From: Bacillota bacterium
GTDB lineage: Bacteria > Bacillota > Clostridia > Tissierellales > Peptoniphilaceae
Length of the DNA stretch: 25,297 nucleotides
Direction of reading: 5' to 3'
Assembly (NCBI GenBank): GCA_023393815.1
Contig: JAEXBU010000076.1
Location: 1 to 25,297 of the forward strand
The position numbers and the translations under genes were made by a program. Positions 1-8,024 of the stretch are shown one piece after another. How positions within the stretch are numbered: the first letter of the stretch is position 1; every line of letters begins with the position of its first letter. The notes under the pieces were generated by a model. The model was not told the DNA's origin. It worked only from the letters and a program-made list of their open reading frames with translations, and did no database searches.

Positions 1-1701
1 ACCGATGACCTCACCAATCTTTTCTGGATCGATTTGAAGGCCGGTAATTTTCGGTGCATAGGGCGATAATTCTTCTCGCGGCTCTGCAATGGTCCCCTTA
101 ATGTGGGCCAAAAGTTCCATACGGGCGTCGTTCGCTTGCTTCAGCGCCCGCGATAAGATTTCTCTCGAAACGCCTGATATTTTAATATCCATTTGGAGTG
201 CAGAAATTCCTTCCGAGGTTCCCGCCACCTTAAAGTCCATATCGCCGTAGTGGTCTTCCAGACCCTGAATATCCGTTAAAATGACGGGATCGTCTCCATT
301 GTCGATCAGCCCCATGGCGATTCCTGCAACCGGGGCTTGAATGGGTACGCCGGCATCCATCAAGGCCAAAGTCGACCCGCAAATACTTGCTTGTGAGGAG
401 GAGCCGTTGGACTCTAAAATTTCATTAACCACGCGAATGTAGTAGGGGAATTCTTCATCCGAAGGAAGCACGGGGAGCAGTGCTCTTTCCGCCAGATTCC
501 CGTGGCCGATTTCGCGGCGTCCCGGACTTCTCGGAGGACGGGTTTCGCCGACCGAGTACGATGGAAAATTGTAGTGGTGCACGTAGCGTTTTGTGTACTC
601 GGGATCCAAGCCATCGATAATTTGCCCCTCCGTCAGCGGAGCTAAGGTAACCGATGTAAGGGCTTGCGTTTGGCCACGGGTAAAGAGAGCGCTGCCGTGA
701 GCTCTGGGGAGAAGTCCTACTTCCGACGAAAGGGGACGAATTTCCGTAAAACTTCGTCCGTCACTTCGCTTCTTTTCCACAAAAATTTGTTTTCGGAAAA
801 TTTCCTGAGTAATACCTTCGAAAACCGCATTCACTTGGACTTCTCTATAGTCTTCCTTTTCTTCCAAATCGGAGACCAATGCGTCCTTAATTTGTGAAAG
901 GGCGTGGCCCTGTTCCGTCTTGTCGGCGATACGGAGGGCTTCTTCCACTTTATTGTAAACGGCATCGTAAAGCATGGCTCTATAATCTTCGTCGATAATC
1001 AAGTGCTCGTATTCCATTTTTTTACGTCCCACTTCACCGACGATGCCGTCGATAAAAGCAACGAGTTTCTTAATTTCTTCGTGGGCGTAAAGAATGGCAT
1101 CCAGCACCTGATTTTCGTCGAGCAAATCGACTTCGGCTTCCACCATCATGATGGCGTCGGCCGTGCCCGAAACAGTTAAATTTAATCGAGATCGCTTTTG
1201 ATCATCGACGGACGGATTTAGAAGCAAATTCCCGTCAATAAAGCCGACGCGTACAGAACCCGTGGGTCCCTGGAAGGGAATATCTGAAATGGATAGCGCA
1301 ACCGACGAGCCGATCATGGCTAAAATATCCGTCGGAAAGTTCGGATCGTAGCTTAAAACCGTCGCCGTTACCTGAATGCTGTGATGATAATCTGAGGGAA
1401 ATAAGGGACGAATAGGTCGGTCAATCAAGCGGCTTGTTAAAATGGCATTGGTCCCGGGGCGCCCCTCGCGTTTATTGAAGCCGCCCGGAATTTTCCCCGA
1501 AGCATAATATTTTTCTTCATAGTCACAGCTAAGCGGCAAAAAGTCCGCACCTTCGCGAGCCTTTGTCGATGCCGTGGCCGTAACTAAAACAACGCTTTCG
1601 CCTTGTCTAACCCAGCAAGCGCCGTTGGCCTGTTTGGCAACTTTTCCGATCTCTACATACAGAGGCTCGTTATTTAGCAAAGTCGAATATGTCTTATACA
1701 T
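1..1701 (-). CDS. pnp: Polyribonucleotide nucleotidyltransferase (PNPase), C-terminus beyond window
   Basis: Phosphorolytic 3'-to-5' exoribonuclease that degrades mRNA to nucleoside diphosphates, normally a trimer in the cytoplasm. I translated an open frame of 567 codons from the ATG at 1699-1701 to the window edge with no stop. It shows two RNase PH-like domains: the first has FNKREGRPG near residue 80, and the second starts near RSDGRSFTEIRPL. The second core has the SNGSSSQASICGS stretch and the DIQGLEDHYGDMDF motif, whose D483 and D489 match by spacing the catalytic aspartates of E. coli PNPase. The frame runs off just as the KH domain begins (KITGLQIDPEKIGEVIG); the rest of KH and S1 should lie outside. 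The gene follows rpsO, as in most bacteria, separated by a hairpin. Its SD is weak (AAAGAG) and may be masked by an alternative hairpin. Confidence 0.97.
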   Translation of the reverse strand, partial: MYKTYSTLLNNEPLYVEIGKVAKQANGACWVRQGESVVLVTATASTKAREGADFLPLSCDYEEKYYASGKIPGGFNKREGRPGTNAILTSRLIDRPIRPLFPSDYHHSIQVTATVLSYDPNFPTDILAMIGSSVALSISDIPFQGPTGSVRVGFIDGNLLLNPSVDDQKRSRLNLTVSGTADAIMMVEAEVDLLDENQVLDAILYAHEEIKKLVAFIDGIVGEVGRKKMEYEHLIIDEDYRAMLYDAVYNKVEEALRIADKTEQGHALSQIKDALVSDLEEKEDYREVQVNAVFEGITQEIFRKQIFVEKKRSDGRSFTEIRPLSSEVGLLPRAHGSALFTRGQTQALTSVTLAPLTEGQIIDGLDPEYTKRYVHHYNFPSYSVGETRPPRSPGRREIGHGNLAERALLPVLPSDEEFPYYIRVVNEILESNGSSSQASICGSTLALMDAGVPIQAPVAGIAMGLIDNGDDPVILTDIQGLEDHYGDMDFKVAGTSEGISALQMDIKISGVSREILSRALKQANDARMELLAHIKGTIAEPREELSPYAPKITGLQIDPEKIGEVIG

Positions 1702-1719
1702 GTCACACTCTTTTCTCTA

Positions 1720-1746
1720 TAAAGAAAGAGCGGTCGCCCGCTCTTT
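1720..1746 (-). terminator. Intercistronic hairpin between rpsO and pnp
   Basis: Perfect 9-bp stem with a 4-base loop: arms 1738-1746 and 1725-1733 (AAAGAGCGG/CCGCTCTTT on the minus strand), followed by CTTTATAG. The U tract is short and interrupted, so this is either a weak intrinsic terminator or an RNase III-type processing site. It sits just after the rpsO stop and about 24 bases before the pnp start. In E. coli the same intergenic region holds an attenuating terminator and the RNase III hairpin used in PNPase autoregulation; equivalence here is inference. Confidence 0.75.
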
Positions 1747-1756
1747 GAGTCCTGTC

Positions 1757-2023
1757 TTAACCTCTGATATTTAAACGTTCGATAAGGTCTCTGTAACGTT
1801 CCACATCTTTATTTTTCAAATAGCGAAGCAGGTTCCGTCTCTTACCGACCATCTTTAAAAGACCTCTACGAGAGTGGTGGTCTTTTTTATGTTCTTTTAA
1901 GTGTTCGTTCAGCGTATTGATGGTATACGTTAAAATCGCCACTTGTACTTCCGGAGAACCGGTGTCTCCTTCTTCTCTTTGATATGCTTTAATAATTTCT
2001 TGCTTTTGTTCTTTCGATAACAT
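1757..2023 (-). CDS. rpsO: 30S ribosomal protein S15
   Basis: Primary 16S rRNA-binding protein of the small-subunit platform. The 88-residue product has the standard S15 length and pattern: MLSKEQKQEIIKAY at the start, then GDTGSPEVQVAILTYTINTLNEHL, KDHHSRRGLLKMVGKRRNLLRYL and a C-terminal RYRDLIERLNIRG. The frame is open 28 codons further upstream, but the ATG at 2021-2023 is preceded by GAGGAGG at good spacing and matches the family N-terminus, so it is the start. The gene has its own promoter overlapping the end of ribF and a leader of about 75 bases that can fold. It lies directly before pnp, the conserved rpsO-pnp pair. Confidence 0.98.
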   Translation of the reverse strand: MLSKEQKQEIIKAYQREEGDTGSPEVQVAILTYTINTLNEHLKEHKKDHHSRRGLLKMVGKRRNLLRYLKNKDVERYRDLIERLNIRG

Positions 2024-2099
2024 TCTGTCCTCCTCATAAAAATACAGTTTGACCAAGTAAGCGTCGAGGATCGGCAAACTGAGCCAAACTAACGAATAC
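2024..2099 (-). promoter_or_regulatory. Structured rpsO leader, possible S15 autoregulatory element
   Basis: Untranslated leader between the proposed transcription start and the rpsO SD. CAAACTG (minus strand, 2045-2051) can pair with CAGTTTG at 2075-2081. The upstream AGTTTG copy (2085-2090) competes for most of the same partner. TTGGC and GCCGA around 2071-2088 could form a third, incompatible hairpin. Bacterial S15 often represses its own mRNA through leader structure, with diverse RNA folds in different phyla; assignment to that mechanism is inference. Confidence 0.45.
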
Positions 2100-2105
2100 T
2101 TGAGC

Positions 2106-2134
2106 ATTTTACCATTAAATGGCTATTTTGTAAA
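2106..2134 (-). promoter_or_regulatory. Promoter for rpsO (-pnp)
   Basis: Minus-strand TTTACA (2129-2134, 5 of 6 matches to the -35 consensus), a 17-base spacer, then TAAAAT (2106-2111, 5 of 6) preceded by TGG, giving an extended -10. The -35 box lies in the last codons of ribF. This gives rpsO and pnp transcription independent of the long upstream operon. Confidence 0.65.
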
Positions 2135-3061
2135 TTCTTCTTCGCGAATTTTTTTACGAATGTGCTCTAAATCTTCATCCATACGTAGCTTTAGTTCACC
2201 CACATTTTTAAAAACTTCTTCCGGGCGGATGAAATCAAATAGGGCCACATCCATCGTTTTGCCGTAGAGATCGTCCCCCTCATAATCGTAGAGATAGGTT
2301 TCCACTTTTATTTCCTGCTCGGAAAAGGTTGGATTGGTTCCAATATTTGTCGCCCCGTAATAAAACGCACTATCTACTGTGACGCCACTAAAATAGACGC
2401 CGAATTTCGGCACGATATAGTGCACATCGTAAAGAATGTTTGCCGTAGGGATACCGATGGTACGTCCTAACTGTTTTCCGGGAACGACGGTACCACGTAT
2501 AGTAAAGGGGCGGGTTAAAAGTGTATTTGCGAGTGTGACGTTACCTTCTTTTACTGCCGTGCGGATGCGCGTACTGGAAACCACTTCGCCGTTGTAGGAG
2601 ACAGCTTCTTTCACCGATAGAGGTAAATGATGAAACGCACAGAGTCTTTCAAGGGTCGACACGTTACCTGATGCTTTGTAGCCGAAACGGTAGTCGTATC
2701 CCACGACAATTCCCTTCGCCTTCAAATGATCCACTAGGAAATCGGAAAAAAAAGACTCGGGACTCAGATGCATGATCGCTTCGGTAAAGTCGATTTCGTA
2801 AACAATATCGATGCCCAGATCGCGAAGAATGTCGTGTTTTTGCGAACGCGAGGTCAAAAGTTCTTGTGCAATTCCGTCAGTCGTGTCTTTCGTATGGGTT
2901 TTGAACATAAGAACCGAAGAGGGACAATGCATTTTCTCGGCCATTTCCACAACTTCTTTAATTAACGTTTGGTGACCTCTGTGTATACCGTCGAAATTTC
3001 CCAGGGCAATGGTCGCTTCCCTGGAGATTTCCGATTCTAAATCGACTTGTATAACCTCCAT
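2123..3061 (-). CDS. ribF: Bifunctional riboflavin kinase / FAD synthetase
   Basis: Phosphorylates riboflavin to FMN and adenylylates FMN to FAD. The 312-residue product has an N-terminal nucleotidyltransferase domain with the HxGH-type motif in ALGNFDGIHRGHQ (residues about 19-31) and the SSTRIR element before the domain junction. The C-terminal flavokinase domain has TIRGTVVPGKQLGRTIGIPTAN, the GATNIGTNPTF metal/nucleotide motif and VETYLYDYEGDLYG-like sequence. The frame also offers a GTG two codons upstream at 3067. However, GAGG of the SD overlaps that GTG and points to the ATG at 3059-3061, so I use the ATG. The SD overlaps the truB stop, so the two genes are probably translationally coupled. 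The ribF-rpsO-pnp order after truB is usual in Bacillota. Confidence 0.96.
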   Translation of the reverse strand: MEVIQVDLESEISREATIALGNFDGIHRGHQTLIKEVVEMAEKMHCPSSVLMFKTHTKDTTDGIAQELLTSRSQKHDILRDLGIDIVYEIDFTEAIMHLSPESFFSDFLVDHLKAKGIVVGYDYRFGYKASGNVSTLERLCAFHHLPLSVKEAVSYNGEVVSSTRIRTAVKEGNVTLANTLLTRPFTIRGTVVPGKQLGRTIGIPTANILYDVHYIVPKFGVYFSGVTVDSAFYYGATNIGTNPTFSEQEIKVETYLYDYEGDDLYGKTMDVALFDFIRPEEVFKNVGELKLRMDEDLEHIRKKIREEEFTK

Positions 3062-3068
3062 AAACACC

Positions 3069-3947
3069 TCAAACTAATACTTTTTTCATACAAACATTGA
3101 TCGTTCCATCATTTTCTTTTTTTAGGACACCTAAACCGATGAAAACATCACCGGCGTAGAGGCGGTATAGCTCAGCCGGCTCTACGGAAAAAGAAATTCG
3201 CGTTGACATACCATGGGTCATGGGTTTCAGGCGCTTTGCAGGTAAATGAATCGGCGGAATGTGTGTAAGGAGCGCATCCATAGGACGCAAAGCGCTTTTG
3301 CGTTCCGATAAATTCATGGCTTCTACGTCCTCGATAGAATAGGCTTCTTCGACAGTTACGCGTCCTACGGACAGGCGCCGAAGATCGGACATGGTTAAAT
3401 AACAGCCGGCTTCGACGCCAATGTCATCGAGCAAGGTACGAATATAGGTCCCTGAAGAAACTTCGGCGAACAATTTTATACTCGTTATTTCCTGATTTAA
3501 GCAGACCAGTTTCGATACGGTAATCGGCCTTTTTTTTCTAGGGACACACAGACCCATGCGGGCATAGTCGTATAATTTTTTCCCCCTGTACTTAAGTGCC
3601 GAGTGCATTGGAGGAAGCTGCTCCTGTTCACCGACGAATCGGTTGAGCACGGTTTCCATGTCTTCTGGGATCGGCGTCGTCGAGCGCGCGTAAATGAAGC
3701 CGGACGTATCCCCTGTATCGGTTCGTATACCACACACCGCTGTGGCCTCATAGGCTTTTCGGTCTTCCGAAACATATTCCGCCACTTTAGTTGCTTTTCC
3801 GATGCATATAGGCAACAGCCCCGTAGCCATGGGGTCTAACGTTCCCGTATGTCCCACTTGTTTTGTCTCATAGAGCCGGCGTACTTTTTGAACCACGTCA
3901 TGTGAGGTCCAACCGGCAGGTTTATCGATTAAAAGAATGCCGTTCAT
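3069..3947 (-). CDS. truB: tRNA pseudouridine(55) synthase
   Basis: Makes pseudouridine 55 in the T-loop of tRNAs. It begins MNGILLIDKPAGWTSHDVV and carries GHTGTLDPMATGLLP, with D38 as the catalytic aspartate by family alignment, then KAYEATAVCGIRTDTGDTSG and the SSGTYIRTLLDDIG motif. The C-terminal 60 residues form a small PUA-like RNA-binding tail. Length (292 residues) is normal. The frame could start six codons earlier at 3965 inside nrnA. The family N-terminus favours the ATG at 3945-3947, five bases past the nrnA stop, although its AAGG SD is close to the start codon. Confidence 0.95.
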   Translation of the reverse strand: MNGILLIDKPAGWTSHDVVQKVRRLYETKQVGHTGTLDPMATGLLPICIGKATKVAEYVSEDRKAYEATAVCGIRTDTGDTSGFIYARSTTPIPEDMETVLNRFVGEQEQLPPMHSALKYRGKKLYDYARMGLCVPRKKRPITVSKLVCLNQEITSIKLFAEVSSGTYIRTLLDDIGVEAGCYLTMSDLRRLSVGRVTVEEAYSIEDVEAMNLSERKSALRPMDALLTHIPPIHLPAKRLKPMTHGMSTRISFSVEPAELYRLYAGDVFIGLGVLKKENDGTINVCMKKVLV

Positions 3948-3952
3948 TGACC

Positions 3953-4930
3953 TTACGCTTCGCATTTTTCTCGAATCAATGCTTCAACTTTTGCCAAGAT
4001 ATTTTCGATTGAATCCTTTGCCGATGCCCCGGCCGCACGAATATGGCCGCCGCCTCCAAAGGCCGAAGCAAATTCCGTACAATCTAAATAGCTTTTCGAT
4101 CGGAAGGATAATTTGACTTCATCAGGTTTTTCTTTTAAGAATATAGCCATTTCCACACCGTCAATGTTTCGCGCGCTTTCCACGATTCCCTCCGTGTCAT
4201 CCTTGGATGCACCTGTGGCCTCGAAGTCGTCGGATCGGCAAATAGCGACGGAAACTTTTCCGCCGGCCAAAAAACGAAGCGAAGACAAAACGCGGGAAGA
4301 GAGAGCTAATTTTTCTTTCGACATGGATTGATAGACGGATTGAACCACGACGTTATGGTTACAGCCTGCATCGTAGAGTTCGGCTATAATCCTGTGGGTA
4401 TCCGCATTGACGCTGTCGTATTGAAAACTGCCCGTATCTGTTGAAATAGCCGTGTAAAAACCCGTCGCCATCGCCGTCGTTATGCGGGCATTCATCGCTT
4501 TCAACGCCCGATAAAGCACTTCCCCGGTCGATGTGGCCTCCGGCAGTACGCAATTTAAATCGGCATAGGACTCGTTACTCATGTGGTGGTCAATATTCAC
4601 TGTAAAAGCCGCCTTTTCAAAGAGTGCTTTTCCCTTTGGTCCAAAGCGATCGGCGTCGGAAGAATCTAACGCAATGAGAATTGGAAAGGATTCGTCTACG
4701 GTATCCACGTCGATGCGCGCTTTGGTGGAGGGAAGAAAAGCAAAATCCTTGGGAACGTCGTCGTTGGAGAGATAGGCGACCTTTTTATTTAAACCCGTCA
4801 AGTAACCCCACAACGCGTCTAAACTACCTAAATTATCTCCGTCCGGGCTTGTATGAGACATAATTGCGACAGTCGATACCTGGTCAAGCTTCTCTTTCAG
4901 AATCTCCGAAAAGCGTTGAATATCATTCAC
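3953..4930 (-). CDS. nrnA: NrnA-type DHH/DHHA1 phosphoesterase (oligoribonuclease / pAp phosphatase)
   Basis: Cytoplasmic Mn-dependent enzyme family that removes the last nucleotides from short oligoribonucleotides and, in several members, dephosphorylates 3'-phosphoadenosine 5'-phosphate. The 325-residue product has the DHH domain with SHTSPDGDNLGS (H26, D30, D32), IALDSSDADRFG, the DHH triad at 114-116 in VNIDHHMSNES, and ISTDTGSFQYD. It ends in a DHHA1 domain with the GGGGHIRAAGA motif near residue 295. It overlaps the 3' end of rbfA by 8 bases and lies before truB, the common Bacillota arrangement. It probably finishes RNA decay begun by PNPase, also in this cluster. Activity on pAp versus nano-RNA cannot be told from sequence. 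Confidence 0.93.
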   Translation of the reverse strand: MNDIQRFSEILKEKLDQVSTVAIMSHTSPDGDNLGSLDALWGYLTGLNKKVAYLSNDDVPKDFAFLPSTKARIDVDTVDESFPILIALDSSDADRFGPKGKALFEKAAFTVNIDHHMSNESYADLNCVLPEATSTGEVLYRALKAMNARITTAMATGFYTAISTDTGSFQYDSVNADTHRIIAELYDAGCNHNVVVQSVYQSMSKEKLALSSRVLSSLRFLAGGKVSVAICRSDDFEATGASKDDTEGIVESARNIDGVEMAIFLKEKPDEVKLSFRSKSYLDCTEFASAFGGGGHIRAAGASAKDSIENILAKVEALIREKCEA

Positions 4931-5285
4931 TGTCTTGCTCCGATTCTTTCAGTTTATTGATCGTTTCTTCCAGGGCCATACCTTTTTCGATACTGTCATC
5001 TAGTTCCAGTAGAAGTTCCGGCATGGCTCTTAGTTTTAAGCGCTTACCTAATTCTTTTTTCATAAAGCCTTTGGCGCTTTCTAAGCCTTCCATGGCGTTT
5101 TTTTTCGCTTCGTCGTCGCCAAAAATGGAAATGCCTACCGTGGCGTAGGAAAGATCCCGCGTTACGGAAACGAAAGATACGCTGGTTAAGGAAGGGATTC
5201 GAGGATCCTTTAATTTGTTTTGAACAATGTCGGACAGTTCTCTCTTCACTTCTTCCGATATGCGCTGAACCCGTTTATCCTTCAT
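4923..5285 (-). CDS. rbfA: 30S ribosome-binding factor A
   Basis: Assembly factor that binds the immature 30S subunit near the 16S rRNA 5' helix and the central decoding region. The 120-residue product has the single KH-like RbfA fold: RVQRISEEVKRELSDIVQNKLKDPRIP, then TSVSFVSVTRDLSYATVGISIFGD and the C-terminal LKLRAMPELLLELDDSIEKG. The ATG follows the infB stop by one base and has AAGGA at suitable distance. It belongs to the rimP-nusA-rnpM-infB-rbfA string and overlaps nrnA downstream. Confidence 0.96.
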   Translation of the reverse strand: MKDKRVQRISEEVKRELSDIVQNKLKDPRIPSLTSVSFVSVTRDLSYATVGISIFGDDEAKKNAMEGLESAKGFMKKELGKRLKLRAMPELLLELDDSIEKGMALEETINKLKESEQDSE

Positions 5286-5286
5286 G

Positions 5287-7716
5287 TTATATTTCCTTCT
5301 TCACTTCTTTTTCGATATAGCATTCCAGTAAGTCATTTACCTGAATGTCGTTAAAGTTTTCGATCATCAGGCCGCCTTCGTAACCTTGCGCAATTTCTTT
5401 GGCGTCATCTTGGAAGCGCTTCAAGGACGAAATGGGTCCTTCGTGAATAATGACGTCGTCGCGAAGCACTTTTACGAACGCCTTTCGAGCAATCTTTCCC
5501 TTGAGGACGTAAATACCGGCAACAATGTCGTTGGAGGGAAGCTTGAAGGTTTCGCGAACTTCACAGCGGCCGAGCACTTCTTCCGTAATTTCCGGTGTGA
5601 GCATTCCGCTAATCGCGTTTTTCACGTCGTTTAAAATGTCATAGATGACGCGGTAGGTTCGTACGTCAACTTCTTCTTGTTTTGCAAGCTCGATGGCATT
5701 GATATTCGGACGTACGTTGAAGCCGATAACCAACGCGTTGGATGCGGACGCCAGGTTAATGTCGCTTTCGTTGATTCCTCCGGTGCCGGAATGAATGATG
5801 TTGACTTGCACTTCGTCCACGTCTTCATTGTCATTTAGCTTCAACAAGGACTGGTTCAGCGCTTCGACTGTACCCTTGACATCGGCTTTAACGACCAGGT
5901 TCAAGTCCTTCAGTTCTCCTTCTTTAATTTTGTCAAAGAGATTGTTTAGGGAGACCTTGTTTTTGGACGCTAATTTTTCTTCTCGTTCGTGGGCAATATT
6001 TCTTGCGGCAATTTCTCGTGCGGTCTTTTCGTCTTGGACGGCGTAGACCGTATCGCCGGCATTGGGAACGCCGTCGAGACCTAAAACGACCACTGGTGTC
6101 GCGGGACCGGCTGTTTTCAGACGTTTTTTCTTGTCATCGGCCATGGCACGAATATGCCCGTAACAGGTACCGCTAACAATGTAGCTGTCGTTGGTCAAAG
6201 TTCCCTTCTTTACGAGGATCGTGGCCATAGGTCCTTTCCCCTTGTCCAGGCGCGCTTCGACAATAGTGCCGACGGCCAAGCGATCGGGGTTAGCCTTCAA
6301 TTCCAAAACTTCTGCGACGAGAAGGATCATATCCAATAGTTCGGGGATCCCTTGTTTGGTTTTAGCCGATACTTCAACCATAATCGTGTCGCCGCCCCAA
6401 TCTTCTGCGACTAAGCCTTCTTCGGTTAATTCTTGGCGTACGCGGTCGGGATTGGCTCCATCGCGGTCGATTTTGTTAATTGCGACGATAATGGGGACGC
6501 CCGCTGCTTTGGCGTGATGAATCGCTTCTCTCGTTTGGGGCATAACGCCGTCGTCGGCCGCAACGACGAGAATAGCAATATCCGTAATGGAAGCACCTCT
6601 TGAGCGCATAGCAGTAAACGCTTCATGACCCGGCGTATCTAAGAAAGTGATAAGTTTGCCATTGGCAGACACTTGGTAGGCGCCGATATGTTGCGTAATT
6701 CCACCGGCTTCCGAGGCCGTTACGTGGCTTTTTTTGATGACATCCAAGATGGACGTTTTGCCGTGGTCGACGTGGCCCATAACCGTTACGACCGGAGGTC
6801 TTTCCACTAGGCTATCTTCCGGATCTTCCGGATCCAACCCGTAAATTTCTTCGATATCGGAGTCTTCTTCGGAAATAAATTCGATTTCTACCTTCAATTC
6901 GTCGGCGAGTATTTCAATGACGTCTCGATCAATGGATTCGTTTTGTGTCGCCATGACGCCTAAGCCGATGAGTTTTGTAATAACTTGGGCTAAACTAATA
7001 CCGACTGTATTGGCAAATTCCTTAACTGTTAACGGTGCCTTGATTTTGATAGCGCCATCCCCCTTTTCATCTTCCTTTGCCATGCGCTCTTTGCGCTTTT
7101 GACTGCGGGACTTTTTCTTCGGTGCCTTTGGCTTTTCAAAGTCTTGTGCATGAGCATTTTTTTGATCTTTGTCTCGCGCTTTTTTCGCTTCTTTTTGTTT
7201 TTTCTTCTTGTTCTTTTTCTTGTCGGAATGTTTTTTACCGCTGCCGTCTGAAAATTGTTTGTCCTCGTAGGCATCGACTTCAGCGGATTTCTTTTCCGGT
7301 TCCTTTTGAGACGTTTTTTGCACTTCTTTTATCTCGGATGAAGTTGCCTTTTCTTTCTCATTCTCGGTTCGGTCCGAAGTTTTTACATCCGCCACGTTCG
7401 CTTTTTTTTGCGTCGTGGCCGTTTTTTTCTCGTCGTAGTTTTTTGACAAGGATTGTTTTTGTCCGTCAGACGTCCTTTTTTTCTTTTCTTGGATTTTTTC
7501 ATGGGTCTTATCCTTTGATTCATCCGTTATGCCGCCGCCTTTATTCTGCGCGGTTTGTGCCTTTCGGATAAAACTCAAAAGGTCCTTTTGCTGTTCTTCC
7601 GTTAAAGTACTCATGTGACTTTTCACGGTTATATTGGCCTGCTCAAGGATTTCCATTAAATCCTTGCTGGCCATGCCAAATTCTTTGGCCACCGTATAGA
7701 CTCTCTTGTTCGACAT
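5287..7716 (-). CDS. infB: Translation initiation factor IF-2
   Basis: GTPase that places initiator fMet-tRNA in the ribosomal P site and promotes subunit joining. The 809-residue protein begins with an IF2N domain (RVYTVAKEFGMASKDLMEILEQA), followed by a lysine- and glutamate-rich linker from about 60 to 220. A second IF2N-like domain (APLTVKEFANTVGISLAQVITKLI) comes next. The G domain has GHVDHGKT (314-321), DTPGH (360-364), NKID (414-417) and SAK near 449. Beta-barrel and IF2-C domains follow, with the fMet-tRNA-binding C-terminal part. SD GAGGAGGTG is ideal. In Bacillota ylxQ usually separates ylxR and infB; here only 26 bases do. Confidence 0.98.
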   Translation of the reverse strand: MSNKRVYTVAKEFGMASKDLMEILEQANITVKSHMSTLTEEQQKDLLSFIRKAQTAQNKGGGITDESKDKTHEKIQEKKKRTSDGQKQSLSKNYDEKKTATTQKKANVADVKTSDRTENEKEKATSSEIKEVQKTSQKEPEKKSAEVDAYEDKQFSDGSGKKHSDKKKNKKKKQKEAKKARDKDQKNAHAQDFEKPKAPKKKSRSQKRKERMAKEDEKGDGAIKIKAPLTVKEFANTVGISLAQVITKLIGLGVMATQNESIDRDVIEILADELKVEIEFISEEDSDIEEIYGLDPEDPEDSLVERPPVVTVMGHVDHGKTSILDVIKKSHVTASEAGGITQHIGAYQVSANGKLITFLDTPGHEAFTAMRSRGASITDIAILVVAADDGVMPQTREAIHHAKAAGVPIIVAINKIDRDGANPDRVRQELTEEGLVAEDWGGDTIMVEVSAKTKQGIPELLDMILLVAEVLELKANPDRLAVGTIVEARLDKGKGPMATILVKKGTLTNDSYIVSGTCYGHIRAMADDKKKRLKTAGPATPVVVLGLDGVPNAGDTVYAVQDEKTAREIAARNIAHEREEKLASKNKVSLNNLFDKIKEGELKDLNLVVKADVKGTVEALNQSLLKLNDNEDVDEVQVNIIHSGTGGINESDINLASASNALVIGFNVRPNINAIELAKQEEVDVRTYRVIYDILNDVKNAISGMLTPEITEEVLGRCEVRETFKLPSNDIVAGIYVLKGKIARKAFVKVLRDDVIIHEGPISSLKRFQDDAKEIAQGYEGGLMIENFNDIQVNDLLECYIEKEVKKEI

Positions 7717-7742
7717 GAGAACACCTCCTCATTAAAAGAGGT

Positions 7743-8012
7743 TTATAGATCCGAAAGTGATCGGCGCAGCGATTCCAGAACCTCGTCCGTGAGGTCTTTG
7801 CCTAAGGCCTTGTTAATCGCTTTTGTTTTAATCGCCTTGTTTAAACACTTTATATCTTTACAAACATAAGCACCTCTGCCGTTTGCTTTGCCCGTTTCAT
7901 CTATAAAAACCTCTTGTTCTTTGTTTTTTACGATCCGTATGAGTTCTTTTTTCGGTTTCGATTCCGAACACCCGACGCACTTGCGCAGGGGCGCTTTCTT
8001 CGGTTTGTTCAT
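7743..8012 (-). CDS. rnpM: RNase P modulator RnpM (YlxR family)
   Basis: Small RNA-binding protein of the YlxR family (DUF448). In Bacillus subtilis it has been reported to bind the RNase P RNA and modulate its activity. The 89-residue product has the family signature: RKCVGCSESKPKKELIRIVK near the N-terminus, then FIDETGKANGRGAYVC and a CLNKAIKTKAINKALG helix, with paired cysteines C14/C17 and C52/C57. The start ATG has AAGAGGA seven bases upstream and follows the nusA stop by 12 bases. The neighbours nusA and infB are the expected ones. Function beyond the family is inferred. Confidence 0.93.
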   Translation of the reverse strand: MNKPKKAPLRKCVGCSESKPKKELIRIVKNKEQEVFIDETGKANGRGAYVCKDIKCLNKAIKTKAINKALGKDLTDEVLESLRRSLSDL

Positions 8013-8024
8013 GGATGAATCCTC

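Noticed and set aside
664..1179. Two plus-strand open frames near the start of the window
   Set aside because: Both lie antisense to a continuous pnp frame that I translated through the region without a stop.
7077..7571. Plus-strand open frame of 164 codons, rich in F, L and S
   Set aside because: It is exactly antisense to the Lys/Glu-rich linker of IF2; AAA/AAG codons read backwards give Phe/Leu. It has no SD and no recognisable domain.
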